Assembly: GCA_020053795.1 (NCBI GenBank)
Contig: JAGVMN010000017.1
Coordinates: forward strand, 1 to 40,082
Length of the DNA: 40,082 nt
Origin: Bacteroidia bacterium
GTDB taxonomy: Bacteria; Bacteroidota; Bacteroidia; NS11-12g; UBA9320
Direction: 5' to 3'
Shown here: in pieces, positions 1 through 8,237 of the stretch
Layout: the number at the start of each line of letters is the position of its first letter
Numbering within the stretch: the stretch's first letter is position 1
Notes under the pieces: model-generated
Seen by the model: only the letters and a program-made list of their open reading frames with translations
What the model was told of the DNA's origin: nothing
Database searches by the model: none
Program-made: the position numbers and the translations under genes

Positions 1-347
1 AATTGGCCGGGGAGGTACCCCTTTGTCTATTGAGAACATTTCTGACTTATTCAGCAAATGTTGTCAGTAATAAATGTCAAAGAGTTGTTGATATTTTTAC
101 CTGGCTGAAAAAGGGTTACCAAATAAAAACTATTTCTTGAACTTAATCAGCAGACCCTAAGTAGAGCAAAATCGCCGTCTTGTATTCGCGTATAAACAAA
201 ATGTTTCAATAGGAATATCGGTACCAAATTAGGTTAAATAAGATAAGTTGAATAGATCGGCAAGGCTTCTTTTTTTATTAAAGCCTATCCTTTTTATTAA
301 AGATTGCCTTTTTTAAATCTTAATTTTGGCCGCTCGGAAACATCATT
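1..347. other. Intergenic stretch with possible tail of an upstream gene
   Basis: Frame 1 is open for the first ten codons (ending RYPFVY) and stops at 31-33, so this could be the end of a gene that begins before the window, but ten residues cannot identify it. The rest is A+T-rich with no open frame I can support. A 12-bp string, TTTTTATTAAAG, occurs twice about 20 bp apart near 273-302, just before the metallo-hydrolase gene. No clear TAnnTTTG promoter was found. Confidence 0.3.
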
Positions 348-1109
348 TTGAAAGTCACCTTCTTAGGAACAGGAACCTCACAGGGAGTGCCATTAATCGG
401 ATGCACTTGCCCCGTATGCAAGTCTGTTAATCTCAGAGATAACAGATTGCGATCATCGGTTTTTATTGAAACAGGCAATCTGAATTTCATTATTGATACG
501 GGTCCTGATTTCAGACAACAAATGCTAAGGGCGGGAATCAACAAAATGGATGCGGTTCTGTTTACGCATGGCCATAAAGATCACACAGCGGGTTTCGACG
601 ATATCAGAGCATACAATTATATCCAAAGGAAAGAGATGGATGTGTACGTTGACGATCTGGCCGAAAAAGTGTTGCGAAGAGATTTTGGTTATGTTTTCGA
701 TGATATTAAATATCCAGGGGTGCCGGAAGTTGCATTACACCATTTTGAAAACAGACCATTTTATATCGCCGATCAATTAATCATTCCCATCCGCGTGTTT
801 CATTTTAAAATGCCGGTCTTCGGGTTTCGTATAAATGACTTTACCTATATTACAGATGCTAATTTTATTCCTCCGGACGAAATGGATAAAATTCGCCGAT
901 CAAAGGTTGTTGTCTTAAATGCCTTGAGAAAGGAATCTCATGTTTCTCATTTTACTCTGGATGAGGCAGTTTCTATCATTGAGGAATTAAAGCCTGAAAA
1001 AGCCTTCTTTACGCATATTAGTCATCAACTTGGGCTGCATTCTGAAATCAATGAACTATTGCCACCCGGAATTGAGCTGGCTTATGATGGACTTGAATTG
1101 ATCCTTTAG
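348..1109 (+). CDS. PhnP-like metallo-beta-lactamase-fold hydrolase
   Basis: A 253-residue cytosolic MBL-fold enzyme. The metal-binding motif THGHKDH gives H74, H76, D78 and H79. The N-terminus MKVTFLGTGTSQGVP with CTCPVC (Cys19, 21, 24) and the IIDTGPDFR strand are typical of the PhnP/phosphodiesterase branch, in which the cysteines can bind a structural zinc. Later histidines lie in VFHFKMPVFGFR and in FFTHISHQLGLH. The family cleaves phosphodiesters, often cyclic ones; the substrate here is unknown. The start is TTG at 348: the in-frame upstream codons reach a stop at 321 with no ATG or GTG, and the family N-terminus begins exactly here. It converges on the ferritin gene and overlaps its stop by four bases. 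Confidence 0.85.
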   Translation: MKVTFLGTGTSQGVPLIGCTCPVCKSVNLRDNRLRSSVFIETGNLNFIIDTGPDFRQQMLRAGINKMDAVLFTHGHKDHTAGFDDIRAYNYIQRKEMDVYVDDLAEKVLRRDFGYVFDDIKYPGVPEVALHHFENRPFYIADQLIIPIRVFHFKMPVFGFRINDFTYITDANFIPPDEMDKIRRSKVVVLNALRKESHVSHFTLDEAVSIIEELKPEKAFFTHISHQLGLHSEINELLPPGIELAYDGLELIL

Positions 1110-1639
1110 ATTTTGCTGCCGGTTGATTGGCTTTTCAGAATATTTTTCTGGCCAACGAGATCCTTCATATCCTTGTCAAATACATAAAGAGCACCACCGT
1201 TATCACCTATCATTTTTAGTTTGTCAAGTATAGAGCGAAAAAGGGCTTCCTCCTCTAATTGCTCAGCAACATACCATTGAAGAAAATTGTGTGTCGTATG
1301 ATCTTTTTCTTCATGAGAAAGATTAACCAGATGGTTGATTGATTGAGAAACTTTTTGCTCCTGAATATAAATATTTTCAAAAACTTCGTGCAAATTTTTG
1401 AAATCCGATTTGGGTTCCTTAATTCCAGGCGAAACACCCTTTCCTCCGGCATCGAGAATATAATGAAAGAGTTTCAGCATGTGGGTTCGCTCCTCGTCAC
1501 TTTGATTGTACAAAAATGAGCCGGTTCCTTCAAAGCCTTTGTTTTCCAACCAGGCAGCCATGGCCAAATATTGGGCTGATGAAAAACACTCCATGGCCAC
1601 TTGTTCATTCAATGCCTTTTCAATTTTCTTATTTATCAT
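1106..1639 (-). CDS. ftnA: Bacterial non-haem ferritin
   Basis: A 177-residue iron-storage ferritin that oxidises Fe(II) at a di-iron centre and stores the mineral in a 24-subunit shell in the cytosol. The ferroxidase residues fall at the numbers known for E. coli FtnA: E17, Y24, E50, H53, E94, Q127 and E130, in the contexts VAMECFSSAQY, SDEERTHM and AEQLEEEALF. The length is normal. The gene is monocistronic and convergent with the metallo-hydrolase. No haem-ligating methionine typical of bacterioferritin was noted, so FtnA type is preferred. About 500 bases lie upstream before the next gene. Confidence 0.93.
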   Translation of the reverse strand: MINKKIEKALNEQVAMECFSSAQYLAMAAWLENKGFEGTGSFLYNQSDEERTHMLKLFHYILDAGGKGVSPGIKEPKSDFKNLHEVFENIYIQEQKVSQSINHLVNLSHEEKDHTTHNFLQWYVAEQLEEEALFRSILDKLKMIGDNGGALYVFDKDMKDLVGQKNILKSQSTGSKI

Positions 1640-2147
1640 AACTATTTTTACAATTTATTGATTTTTTGTTTAAGATTATATTCATCTTTTATTTTATTAA
1701 AGTATCAATCTGCCTGCACAAAAGGTAAAATGAATACTCTGCGTAAATTCAAAAATTATTAAAAGGTGCAATTTAGTATTTGCACGTCAAATATTATTTC
1801 GGTGGCTGAAATTCAACAAACAACTTTCTTGTTCCAAAAAAAGAATAACAACTTTGAAAATCAGAAATCAATCAACACCCTTGCTATTGGTTCATTCATT
1901 GTCCTCATGACGACAAAGCAGAAAAAGAATTTCATTCTCACAATAGAATCCCAATCTTTCATTGACCCCTAATGTACATGATTTGAAGCCAATCCTAAAT
2001 GTGGTTTAATAAATAGAGATCATGTTTTCCGTTGTCATAAATATTTGCTTCGGCTTTCAGGAACAAACACTCGTCTGTTCGCTTCAGAATCGTATCCTGC
2101 TATTATTTATCTCAAATTTGCAGTAGGTTTGTCGGCAGGATGAACGG
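1640..2147. other. Intergenic region between ftnA and the double ddl gene
   Basis: About 500 A+T-rich bases between divergent genes. A 68-codon frame at 1766-1972 (+) has no family-like features and poor codon use, so I do not call it. The only clear signal is TAGGTTTG at 2124-2131, annotated separately. No repeat, terminator or RNA structure stands out. Confidence 0.5.
2124..2131 (+). promoter_or_regulatory. Possible -7 box for the double ddl gene
   Basis: TAGGTTTG fits the Bacteroidota -7 consensus TAnnTTTG and ends 16 bases before the ATG at 2148. No TTTG sits at the expected 17-18 base spacing upstream, so this is weaker than the promoters at 30459, 36046 and 39756. Confidence 0.35.
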
Positions 2148-4808
2148 ATGATAAAAGTTGGAATTTTTTTTGGTGGTAAGTCACGCGAGAGGGAAATTTC
2201 TTTTGCAGGGGGGCGTACGGTTTACGATAATTTAGACAAGCGGTTGTTCATACCTGTACCTATTTTTGTTGATTACGGTGGACATTTCGTTGAGTTAGAC
2301 TGGCCTTTCGTTTACAGAGGAAGCATTCGTGATTTTTATCCACCGGTTGAGTTTTTGCCTTTTTCACCAAATTCTTTTCAGATATACTCGGATTGTTTGC
2401 GGTTGAGCGAGAGTGAAATGGAGGACAGTCTTTCCAAAATCGGAATCCCCATCAGACCCGAACAACTTGCCGCAAAAATAGATATTGCCTTTCTGGCCCT
2501 TCATGGTGCCGGTGGGGAAGATGGAAGTATTCAAGGTATGCTCGAATGGTTGGGCATCCCCTATACCGGTTCCGGCATTTTACCTTCAAGTCTTGGGATG
2601 AACAAAGGGGTTCAAAAGGATTTTCAGAAAAATCTTTTCAAAGTTCCAAAGTATTGGAGAATTCGAAAAGATGTTTGGGATCGAAACCCTGAAGAAGTCT
2701 ATGACGCAGTTGTCAAGGAAGTTGGGTTTCCAATGGTTTTGAAACCTGCCAATCAGGGTTCATCTATTGGTGTGAATGTGATCAGAGAATCGAACTTTGA
2801 GACTTTTAAAAACGGTGTAGCGTCAGCTTTTTTCAAAAAAACCGTTACAGACGCTTTTTGGCAAGGCTGTGATAAAGTGCAATTTGTCAGAGATATTTCA
2901 GATATACGCGACGGTTTGGGCCTTCCAATAATGATGGATGGTTTGGAAGTACTCCATCCTGAGCAATTGCTTGAATTGCTTGATGAAAAACTCAGATTTA
3001 AAGAAAGTCTTACTTTGGAAGCCGTTCAAGGTGAACAGGAAGTTCTGGCCGAGAGTTTTATTAAAGGCAAGGAGTTCTCCTGTATTGTAATAAGCGATGA
3101 CAATGGCAAACCAATAGCCCTCCCACCGACGGAAATTATAAAAGGTTTAGAAGTTTTCGACTATAAAAGCAAGTACCTCCCGGGTTTGTCCAGAAAGGTG
3201 ACGCCTATTGAGTTACCCGATTCGGAAATTGAACGCATCAGGCATTTGTGTACGAACCTATATCAATATTTCTGCTTCGATGTTTATGCGAGAATAGATG
3301 GATTTTATTCGGAAGAAAAAGAGATTTTCCTGAATGACCCGAATACAACCTCAGGAATGATGCCCTCTTCCTTCTTCTTTCATCAGGCCGCCGAAATCGG
3401 ATTGAACCCTTCTCAGTTTCTTACCTGTATCATCCGAAATTCTTTGCGTTCGCGGGCTATTCAGGGAGTGGCTTCACGAAAAACTTCCTTGTTGATGAAG
3501 TCTTTAGACAGGGTACTTAAAAGAACCTCTGGCTCACACGATCACCGAAAGGTTATTGCGATCATAATGGGTGGGTATTCCAGCGAACGGCATATATCCA
3601 TTGAGAGCGGCAGAAACGTTTTTGAGAAATTATCATCAAGTGGAAAGTACAGACCCATCCCGATTTTCCTTTCAGGCGATGAGAATGAACATCGTTTGTT
3701 TATCATTCCGGTGAATGTGCTTCTGAAAGACAATGCTGATGATATCCGTCAAAAAGTTGAGCATTTTTACAGGGTCGAAGTCATCAATAAAATGATAGAT
3801 GAAACACGGGAACTGACACTGAAATACGCACCCGATATGCCCGGATTTGAACCCAGAGAGGTTTCTTATCATGAACTGGCAACTATGTGCGAAGCGGTTT
3901 TCATCGCTTTGCATGGAAGACCCGGTGAGGATGGTGCGGTTCAATATCATTTAGAACGGGTCGGATTACCCTACAACGGTTCGGGGATTGAAAGCTCTCA
4001 AATAACCATCAACAAGTTTATAACCAACCGAATACTTCGCGACAATGGATTTTTAGTAGCCGATAATTTTCTTATTCTTGAATCGGATTGGAAATCGGAT
4101 GCTCAAAAAGTAATTTCTCTTGTTGAAAGAATGGGTTACCCGCTTATTGCAAAACCCACTGACGAAGGCTGCAGTTCGGCGGTAGTAAAACTCAAAAACA
4201 ATTCCCAGTTGAAGGCCTATGCCGAATTGGCTTTTAGAAAAACACAGGAAAAAAATCCAATATCTTGTGAGATTTTGAGAGTCAATGCAAAAGATGAATT
4301 CCCCCGTAAGCATGATTTTCTGGTAGAAAAATTTATAGAAAAAGGCAATGCCCTGCATTTTCTGGAGGTGACCGGAGGTGTTCTAACCGGATATAACCGA
4401 AAAGGTGATCTTCAATATGAAGTCTTCGAGCCCTCCGAAGCATTGGCTGAGGGAGAAGTGTTGAGTCTGGCTGAGAAATTTCTGGCAGGTGAGGGGCAAA
4501 ACATAACCCCGGCAAGATTTAGCAGCGACCCGATATCGGCCAAAATCATTTCAAAACAAGTGAGGGCCGAATTGGAGAAAGTCGCCCGATTGTTAAACAT
4601 CGAGGGTTATTGCCGGATAGATGCATTTGTGAAAATTTATAAACACAACAAAGCAGAGGTCATATTTATTGAAATCAATTCACTTCCAGGAATGACACCC
4701 GCCACCTGCATCTATCATCAGGCTGCCATTAATGGTTACAAACCTTTTGAGTTTATTGACCGTATCCTCACTTTCGGTATGAACCGCCAAAAAAAAGAAG
4801 AAAGATGA
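2148..4808 (+). CDS. ddl: Double D-alanine-D-alanine ligase (two fused Ddl modules)
   Basis: An 886-residue protein made of two complete Ddl-type ATP-grasp ligases in tandem, roughly residues 1-455 and 466-886; a usual Ddl has 300-370. Ddl joins two D-alanines with ATP to make the peptidoglycan dipeptide. Module 1 shows GGKSREREIS, ALHGAGGEDGS, LKPANQGSSIGV and an altered C-terminal loop, LNDPNTTSGMMPSS. Module 2 shows GGYSSERHIS, ALHGRPGEDGA, AKPTDEGCSSAVV and a canonical loop, IEINSLPGMTPAT. Both have extra segments near the middle compared with single Ddl enzymes. The Ser/Gly loop of module 2 (DEGCSSA) differs from the usual QGSSVG. Start ATG at 2148; it overlaps the PASTA gene by ATGA, implying an operon and translational coupling. 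Which module is catalytic cannot be told from sequence alone. Confidence 0.88.
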   Translation: MIKVGIFFGGKSREREISFAGGRTVYDNLDKRLFIPVPIFVDYGGHFVELDWPFVYRGSIRDFYPPVEFLPFSPNSFQIYSDCLRLSESEMEDSLSKIGIPIRPEQLAAKIDIAFLALHGAGGEDGSIQGMLEWLGIPYTGSGILPSSLGMNKGVQKDFQKNLFKVPKYWRIRKDVWDRNPEEVYDAVVKEVGFPMVLKPANQGSSIGVNVIRESNFETFKNGVASAFFKKTVTDAFWQGCDKVQFVRDISDIRDGLGLPIMMDGLEVLHPEQLLELLDEKLRFKESLTLEAVQGEQEVLAESFIKGKEFSCIVISDDNGKPIALPPTEIIKGLEVFDYKSKYLPGLSRKVTPIELPDSEIERIRHLCTNLYQYFCFDVYARIDGFYSEEKEIFLNDPNTTSGMMPSSFFFHQAAEIGLNPSQFLTCIIRNSLRSRAIQGVASRKTSLLMKSLDRVLKRTSGSHDHRKVIAIIMGGYSSERHISIESGRNVFEKLSSSGKYRPIPIFLSGDENEHRLFIIPVNVLLKDNADDIRQKVEHFYRVEVINKMIDETRELTLKYAPDMPGFEPREVSYHELATMCEAVFIALHGRPGEDGAVQYHLERVGLPYNGSGIESSQITINKFITNRILRDNGFLVADNFLILESDWKSDAQKVISLVERMGYPLIAKPTDEGCSSAVVKLKNNSQLKAYAELAFRKTQEKNPISCEILRVNAKDEFPRKHDFLVEKFIEKGNALHFLEVTGGVLTGYNRKGDLQYEVFEPSEALAEGEVLSLAEKFLAGEGQNITPARFSSDPISAKIISKQVRAELEKVARLLNIEGYCRIDAFVKIYKHNKAEVIFIEINSLPGMTPATCIYHQAAINGYKPFEFIDRILTFGMNRQKKEER

Positions 4809-5428
4809 AGCAAAACATTCTGAGAATCATAAAACATTTAGCCCTTATGCTTGCTGTTTTGATCACAATGGGTGTCGCAGCTTTTTTTGCCCTCGGTATT
4901 TATACCGGACATAATAAGGAAACTGTTAAAGTACCGTCAGTAGAAGATTTGAGGATAGACAAGGCCATCCGACTGCTTGAAGAAAAGGGATTTTGCTATG
5001 AGATTACCGATACAGTTTTCAGGGATGGCAAGGAACTGATGAGCATTGTCGCACAAAACCCACAGGCAGGGATGGTCGTAAAACAAGGCAGATGTGTTTA
5101 TCTGGTGCTGAATGCCGAGAATCTCCCGATGGTGGAAATGCCCGATCTGGCAGGACAAACTTCCTTTCAACTGGCGGTTAAAATGCTTAAAAGCAAAGGA
5201 CTGGATCTGGGCGAAAAAATTGAAAGACAGGACCCATCCATTCAATCCGAAGACAATGAACCGGTGCTGGAGCAACGTTTAGCTGGACAATTGGAAAAAA
5301 TCGCCCCGGGAACGGCGGTGAAAATGCACTCGAAAATTGATCTGGTAGTGGCAGTTAAAATAAAAGAAGGCGATACTTTGAGTGACGATGCCTTAATAAA
5401 AGAAGAGATAGTTGACCCCGAATATTAA
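4805..5428 (+). CDS. Membrane-anchored PASTA-domain protein
   Basis: A 207-residue protein with a short cytosolic N-terminus, one transmembrane helix (about residues 12-33, LMLAVLITMGVAAFFALGIY) and two extracytoplasmic PASTA domains (about 38-106 and 110-195). Signs of the fold are KVPSVEDLRIDKAIRLLEEKGF and EMPDLAGQTSFQLAVKMLK, each with the xVPxh..hxxxxAxxhL pattern. PASTA domains are known to bind muropeptides or cell-wall fragments. There is no kinase domain, as is usual for Bacteroidota PASTA proteins. Its start overlaps the ligase stop by four bases, linking it to peptidoglycan precursor synthesis; a role in cell-wall sensing or scaffolding is inference. Confidence 0.85.
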   Translation: MKQNILRIIKHLALMLAVLITMGVAAFFALGIYTGHNKETVKVPSVEDLRIDKAIRLLEEKGFCYEITDTVFRDGKELMSIVAQNPQAGMVVKQGRCVYLVLNAENLPMVEMPDLAGQTSFQLAVKMLKSKGLDLGEKIERQDPSIQSEDNEPVLEQRLAGQLEKIAPGTAVKMHSKIDLVVAVKIKEGDTLSDDALIKEEIVDPEY

Positions 5429-5469
5429 AATTTTACCTCTAAACAACACACATCTGCCGCATTTATTCG

Positions 5470-5496
5470 TTTGGTGAGGAGGATATCCTAAATTTG
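5470..5496 (+). promoter_or_regulatory. Possible promoter of the T9SS protein gene
   Basis: TTTG at 5470-5473 and TAAATTTG at 5489-5496, separated by 15 bases, shorter than the 17-18 seen in the better promoters of this window. It ends 14 bases before the ATG. Plausible, but the gene could also be read from the upstream ddl operon. Confidence 0.35.
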
Positions 5497-5510
5497 AACC
5501 CTTTGATAAA

Positions 5511-7400
5511 ATGAGTCAGACTTTGTTTCTTAAATCAACCTTCCTTTTTTCATGTTTGGCTGTGGCCATTGGATTGGCGGCACAACCGACCATTTTGCCC
5601 CTGCAACGCAACCATGTCCTGCAGCAAACAGTCAGTCAGAATTTTTCTTACAAGCTGTCAAAAAAAGCTTCGACCGATACTTTGAAGCTTCCTTTCTTCG
5701 ATGATTTTATCTACGGCCCCGGTTACCCGGATACCAACAGGTGGGCCGACAGGCAAGTTTATATCAACAATGATTTCGGGGTGAACCCTCCAAGTTATGG
5801 TGTTGCTACTTTCGATCAACTCGATGCCAATGGAAACCCTTATCGCCCTTTTACCCAGTTTGAAAACGCACCCGGAGATTCATTAACTTCATTGCCCATT
5901 AACCTGAAAGATTCCGCGGGTATTGCCTATTCCCTCTCCGATTCTATTTATCTCAGTTTCTTTTATCAGGCTAAAGGTTTGGGTGATTTTTCTAAAACTG
6001 CCGACTCTTTTTTTTTAGATATGAAAAACAGCTTCGGCAATTGGGTAAGGGTATGGCGAACTTCGGGGGGCAGTTTGCAACCTTTCCGACAGGTGATGAT
6101 TGCAATGAAGGACAGTTCATATCTCAGTTTCCTTCACGAGAGTTTTCAATTCCGCTTTATCAATTTCACCCATCAGTGGGGCAATAACAACCACTTTCAT
6201 GTTGATTATGTTCATTTGGATAGAAACAGAAGAATGGCAAAAACCGATTACGAAGATTATGCTGTTTCTTCTCCACCGACAGGCCTGTTAAAGAGTTTTT
6301 CATCCATGCCTTACAGCCATTATGAAACCGACTCAGCGGGCTTCTCTGCTGATTCTGTCTTTTTTAATGTCTCCAATCTCGGTAAGGACATCCTTAACAT
6401 TGAGGTGAAACACAAAGAGTCTTATAAGGGCAATGTTATCATTCTGACCAACCCGGTAAACAATGCTGCCAATGTTCCTTCATTCGGGTTTGCCACCAGA
6501 AGATTTGCCGGTTTCAAGGTTGGCGGACTAACCGGGAGTCCTGTTGTTATTGACAGAGTTTATGATCTCCGCGAGCCATCCATTGTGAACGCATATAGGG
6601 ATAATGACGCCATTACTACCAAACAGATTTTCGATAATTACTACGCCTATGATGACGGCACTGCAGAAACAGGTTTCGGTTTCCTGGATTTGTTATCCGG
6701 CACAGGCTCCATTGCAGTAAAATTCCCGATGGCAAAGGAAGATACATTACGAGCAGTCAGTTTCTTCTTCAACCAAAGTGTCAAGGATGTTTCGACCGTT
6801 CAGTTCACCTTAAAAATATGGTCCGATCTTACCACGAACAAGGTAATCAAAGAACTTGACGTTAGGGGACCTGTTTATACCGATTCCATCAATGGTTTTC
6901 ATGTATTTATTTTAGACACTCCTTTTCTTATCCCAAAAGGAAATATATATGTTGGATGGGAACAGGCAGCCAATTATATGCTCAATGTCGGATTAGACAG
7001 AAACTATGGCTACCTGGCCAAAAAGAGTGGTGCTAATGCCAATATCTCCTATCGGCTCGGCGAAGGAAACTGGCTTACAAATACCGGTGCCGAACTGGGC
7101 GGTGCCCCAATGATCAGGGTTTTTGTGGGGAAAGATATTAAGCTTGTTGCGTCAGTTCGGGAGACAAAGCCTTTGCTTGCCAAAGTGTATCCGAATCCTT
7201 GTTACGACTGGTTACAAATAGATTTGCAAGGAGGATTTACCTATCGGGTTTTGGCTTTTGATGGAAAGGTGATGACGAACGGCGATGCCATGGATGCTAT
7301 CAATATTTCAACCCAAAGTCTGGCACCTGGCATTTATTTTTTACATTTGAAAACTGATGACGGACGCATGATTAATCAAAAATTCGTGAAGATAAACTAA
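5511..7400 (+). CDS. Secreted protein with T9SS type A sorting domain
   Basis: A 629-residue exported protein. The N-terminus has a Sec signal peptide with hydrophobic core FLFSCLAVAIGLAA and probable cleavage just before QP near residue 24. The C-terminal 75 residues form a T9SS type A sorting domain: the opening motif VYPNPCYDWLQIDL, the middle strand YRVLAFDGKVM, and the ending LAPGIYFLHLKTDDGRMINQKFVKI. The T9SS carries such proteins over the outer membrane, where the domain is removed and the protein anchored or released. The body (about 40-540) looks like beta-sandwich repeats and carries no catalytic motif I recognise. The rhodanese gene follows six bases downstream, suggesting co-transcription, but a functional link is not evident. 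Confidence 0.85.
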   Translation: MSQTLFLKSTFLFSCLAVAIGLAAQPTILPLQRNHVLQQTVSQNFSYKLSKKASTDTLKLPFFDDFIYGPGYPDTNRWADRQVYINNDFGVNPPSYGVATFDQLDANGNPYRPFTQFENAPGDSLTSLPINLKDSAGIAYSLSDSIYLSFFYQAKGLGDFSKTADSFFLDMKNSFGNWVRVWRTSGGSLQPFRQVMIAMKDSSYLSFLHESFQFRFINFTHQWGNNNHFHVDYVHLDRNRRMAKTDYEDYAVSSPPTGLLKSFSSMPYSHYETDSAGFSADSVFFNVSNLGKDILNIEVKHKESYKGNVIILTNPVNNAANVPSFGFATRRFAGFKVGGLTGSPVVIDRVYDLREPSIVNAYRDNDAITTKQIFDNYYAYDDGTAETGFGFLDLLSGTGSIAVKFPMAKEDTLRAVSFFFNQSVKDVSTVQFTLKIWSDLTTNKVIKELDVRGPVYTDSINGFHVFILDTPFLIPKGNIYVGWEQAANYMLNVGLDRNYGYLAKKSGANANISYRLGEGNWLTNTGAELGGAPMIRVFVGKDIKLVASVRETKPLLAKVYPNPCYDWLQIDLQGGFTYRVLAFDGKVMTNGDAMDAINISTQSLAPGIYFLHLKTDDGRMINQKFVKIN

Positions 7401-7405
7401 GCCTT

Positions 7406-7714
7406 ATGGACCCAAATATTACCGTTGAAGAACTCAAAAACCGCCTCGACAAAGGTGAGAAACTTTTGATTATAGATGTGAGGGAGCCTTACGAATTTGC
7501 AGAATTCAATATTGGCGGCAGGTTGATTCCGCTGGGGGAATTGCAAGGCAAGCTGACCGATTTGGAAGAACATGCCGATGATGAAATAATTGTTTATTGC
7601 CGTTCCGGAGCCAGAAGTGCCGCGGCACAGGGCTTTATGATGAAGAACGGCTTTTCAAATGTCAGGAATCTCAGCGGCGGGATGTTGGCTTGGATGGATA
7701 GGTTTGGAAGTTGA
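7406..7714 (+). CDS. Single-domain rhodanese-like protein
   Basis: A 102-residue protein made only of a rhodanese domain. The active-site loop is YCRSGAR with Cys65 as the expected persulfide-carrying residue. The two flanking rhodanese signatures are present: LLIIDVREPYEFAEFNI near residue 20 and NLSGGMLAWMDRFG at the end. The six-residue loop is the size seen in sulfurtransferases rather than in Cdc25-type phosphatases. There is no signal peptide, so it should act in the cytosol in sulfur transfer or detoxification; the acceptor is unknown. It lies just after the T9SS gene and before tRNA-Val. Confidence 0.9.
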   Translation: MDPNITVEELKNRLDKGEKLLIIDVREPYEFAEFNIGGRLIPLGELQGKLTDLEEHADDEIIVYCRSGARSAAAQGFMMKNGFSNVRNLSGGMLAWMDRFGS

Positions 7715-7736
7715 TATTTGTGGTGGTTACGCTGTC

Positions 7737-7757
7737 ATCCCGAACTCGTTTCGGGAT
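7737..7757. repeat. REP-like short palindrome
   Basis: A perfect hairpin with 8-bp arms (ATCCCGAA and TTCGGGAT) around a five-base loop, between the rhodanese gene and tRNA-Val. There is no T-run, so it is not a typical intrinsic terminator. Short palindromes of this kind are commonly dispersed in bacterial intergenic DNA; only one copy is present here. Confidence 0.55.
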
Positions 7758-7780
7758 CTGCGTGAACTACCACGGAAATA

Positions 7781-7855
7781 GGGCAATTAGCTCAGTTGGT
7801 TCAGAGCACTACCTCGACAAGGTAGGGGTCACTGGTTCGAGCCCAGTATTGCCCA
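7781..7855 (+). tRNA. tRNA-Val (anticodon GAC)
   Basis: A complete cloverleaf. Acceptor arm GGGCAAT (7781-7787) pairs with ATTGCCC (7848-7854). D arm is GCTC/GAGC. Anticodon arm is CTACC/GGTAG with loop TCGACAA and anticodon GAC at 7816-7818. The variable loop has five bases. T arm is ACTGG/CCAGT with loop TTCGAGC. The discriminator base is A at 7855 and CCA is not encoded, so it must be added after transcription. It reads valine GUC/GUU codons. The truncated recombinase and Rhs array begin about 180-370 bases downstream, a common place for integration. Confidence 0.96.
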
Positions 7856-8032
7856 CTTAGCACCAAAGCTCTCGCTCGACTCTGACGAGTGTGTTCTTTG
7901 GTTAGCATATTAGAATGTGTCTGGTGAAAAGTTGATGGGTAATTGTGGTGGCGGAAAAAAAACCAACTGGAGAAAAAACTCCAATATATCAGTAAACATC
8001 CATCGCCCCAAGTTAGTGTTGCAAATCTTCGA
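7856..8032. other. Spacer between tRNA-Val and the Rhs remnant
   Basis: No gene visible. It holds a loose stem (ACCAAAG at 7862-7868 with CTTTGGT at 7896-7902, and an inner CTCG/CGAG) and a small hairpin TGGAG-A6-CTCCA near 7966-7981. Neither has a T-run. The tRNA 3' end is not repeated here. Confidence 0.4.
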
Positions 8033-8194
8033 TCAATAATCTATGGCATTGCCATCCCCATAAATATCATTTATATTTTCCTTCCTTGTGGATGAAAACC
8101 GGTACCCAAAACTATCAGCTTCATAGTACCTTCCTTCCATAATACTGGCAAAGGAAGTATGATCTTGTGCAGTTTTCATTTGTCTTTTATTCAT
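8033..8194 (-). pseudogene. Rhs core remnant 1 (no tip)
   Basis: A 53-residue leftover of an Rhs core reading leftward: a head MNKRQMKTAQD, then HTSFASIMEGRYYEADSFGYRFS, then a degraded version of the DDEIYGKGN motif (NDIYGDGNAID) and a stop. Nothing follows that looks like a toxin domain or immunity gene. The ATG at 8194 is used because the frame upstream runs into the hairpin at 8214-8237. The head is nearly the same as those at 23798 and 24034, which also sit behind the same hairpin. Probably a cassette whose tip was lost. Confidence 0.75.
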
Positions 8195-8213
8195 CGTTTC
8201 TCGTCCGGTAATT

Positions 8214-8237
8214 CTGGTCGGTGACAACACCGACCAG
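8214..8237. repeat. Cassette-head hairpin, copy a
   Basis: A perfect inverted repeat with 10-bp arms (CTGGTCGGTG / CACCGACCAG) and loop ACAA. It sits in an 84-base block (8161-8244) that recurs with the same spacing at 23765-23848 and 24001-24084. On one side lies the Rhs head MNKRQMKTAQD; on the other, directly after GAAGAA at 8239-8244, the truncated recombinase. There is no T-run on either strand. Confidence 0.8.

Noticed and set aside
1766-1972. 68-codon open frame as a gene
   Set aside because: No hydrophobic or family pattern, no promoter or ribosome site, and low-complexity A+T-rich composition.
7781-7855. tRNA-Val as an active attachment site with a second att copy
   Set aside because: I looked for the tRNA 3' end (GGTTCGAGCCC...) near both edges of the array and saw no second copy, so island ends cannot be defined.
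7862-7902. Stem after tRNA-Val as an RNA gene or terminator
   Set aside because: The pairing is loose, the loop is long and there is no T-run.
8214-8237. Hairpin as an intrinsic terminator
   Set aside because: Neither strand has a T-run after the stem, and it sits before gene heads rather than after gene ends.
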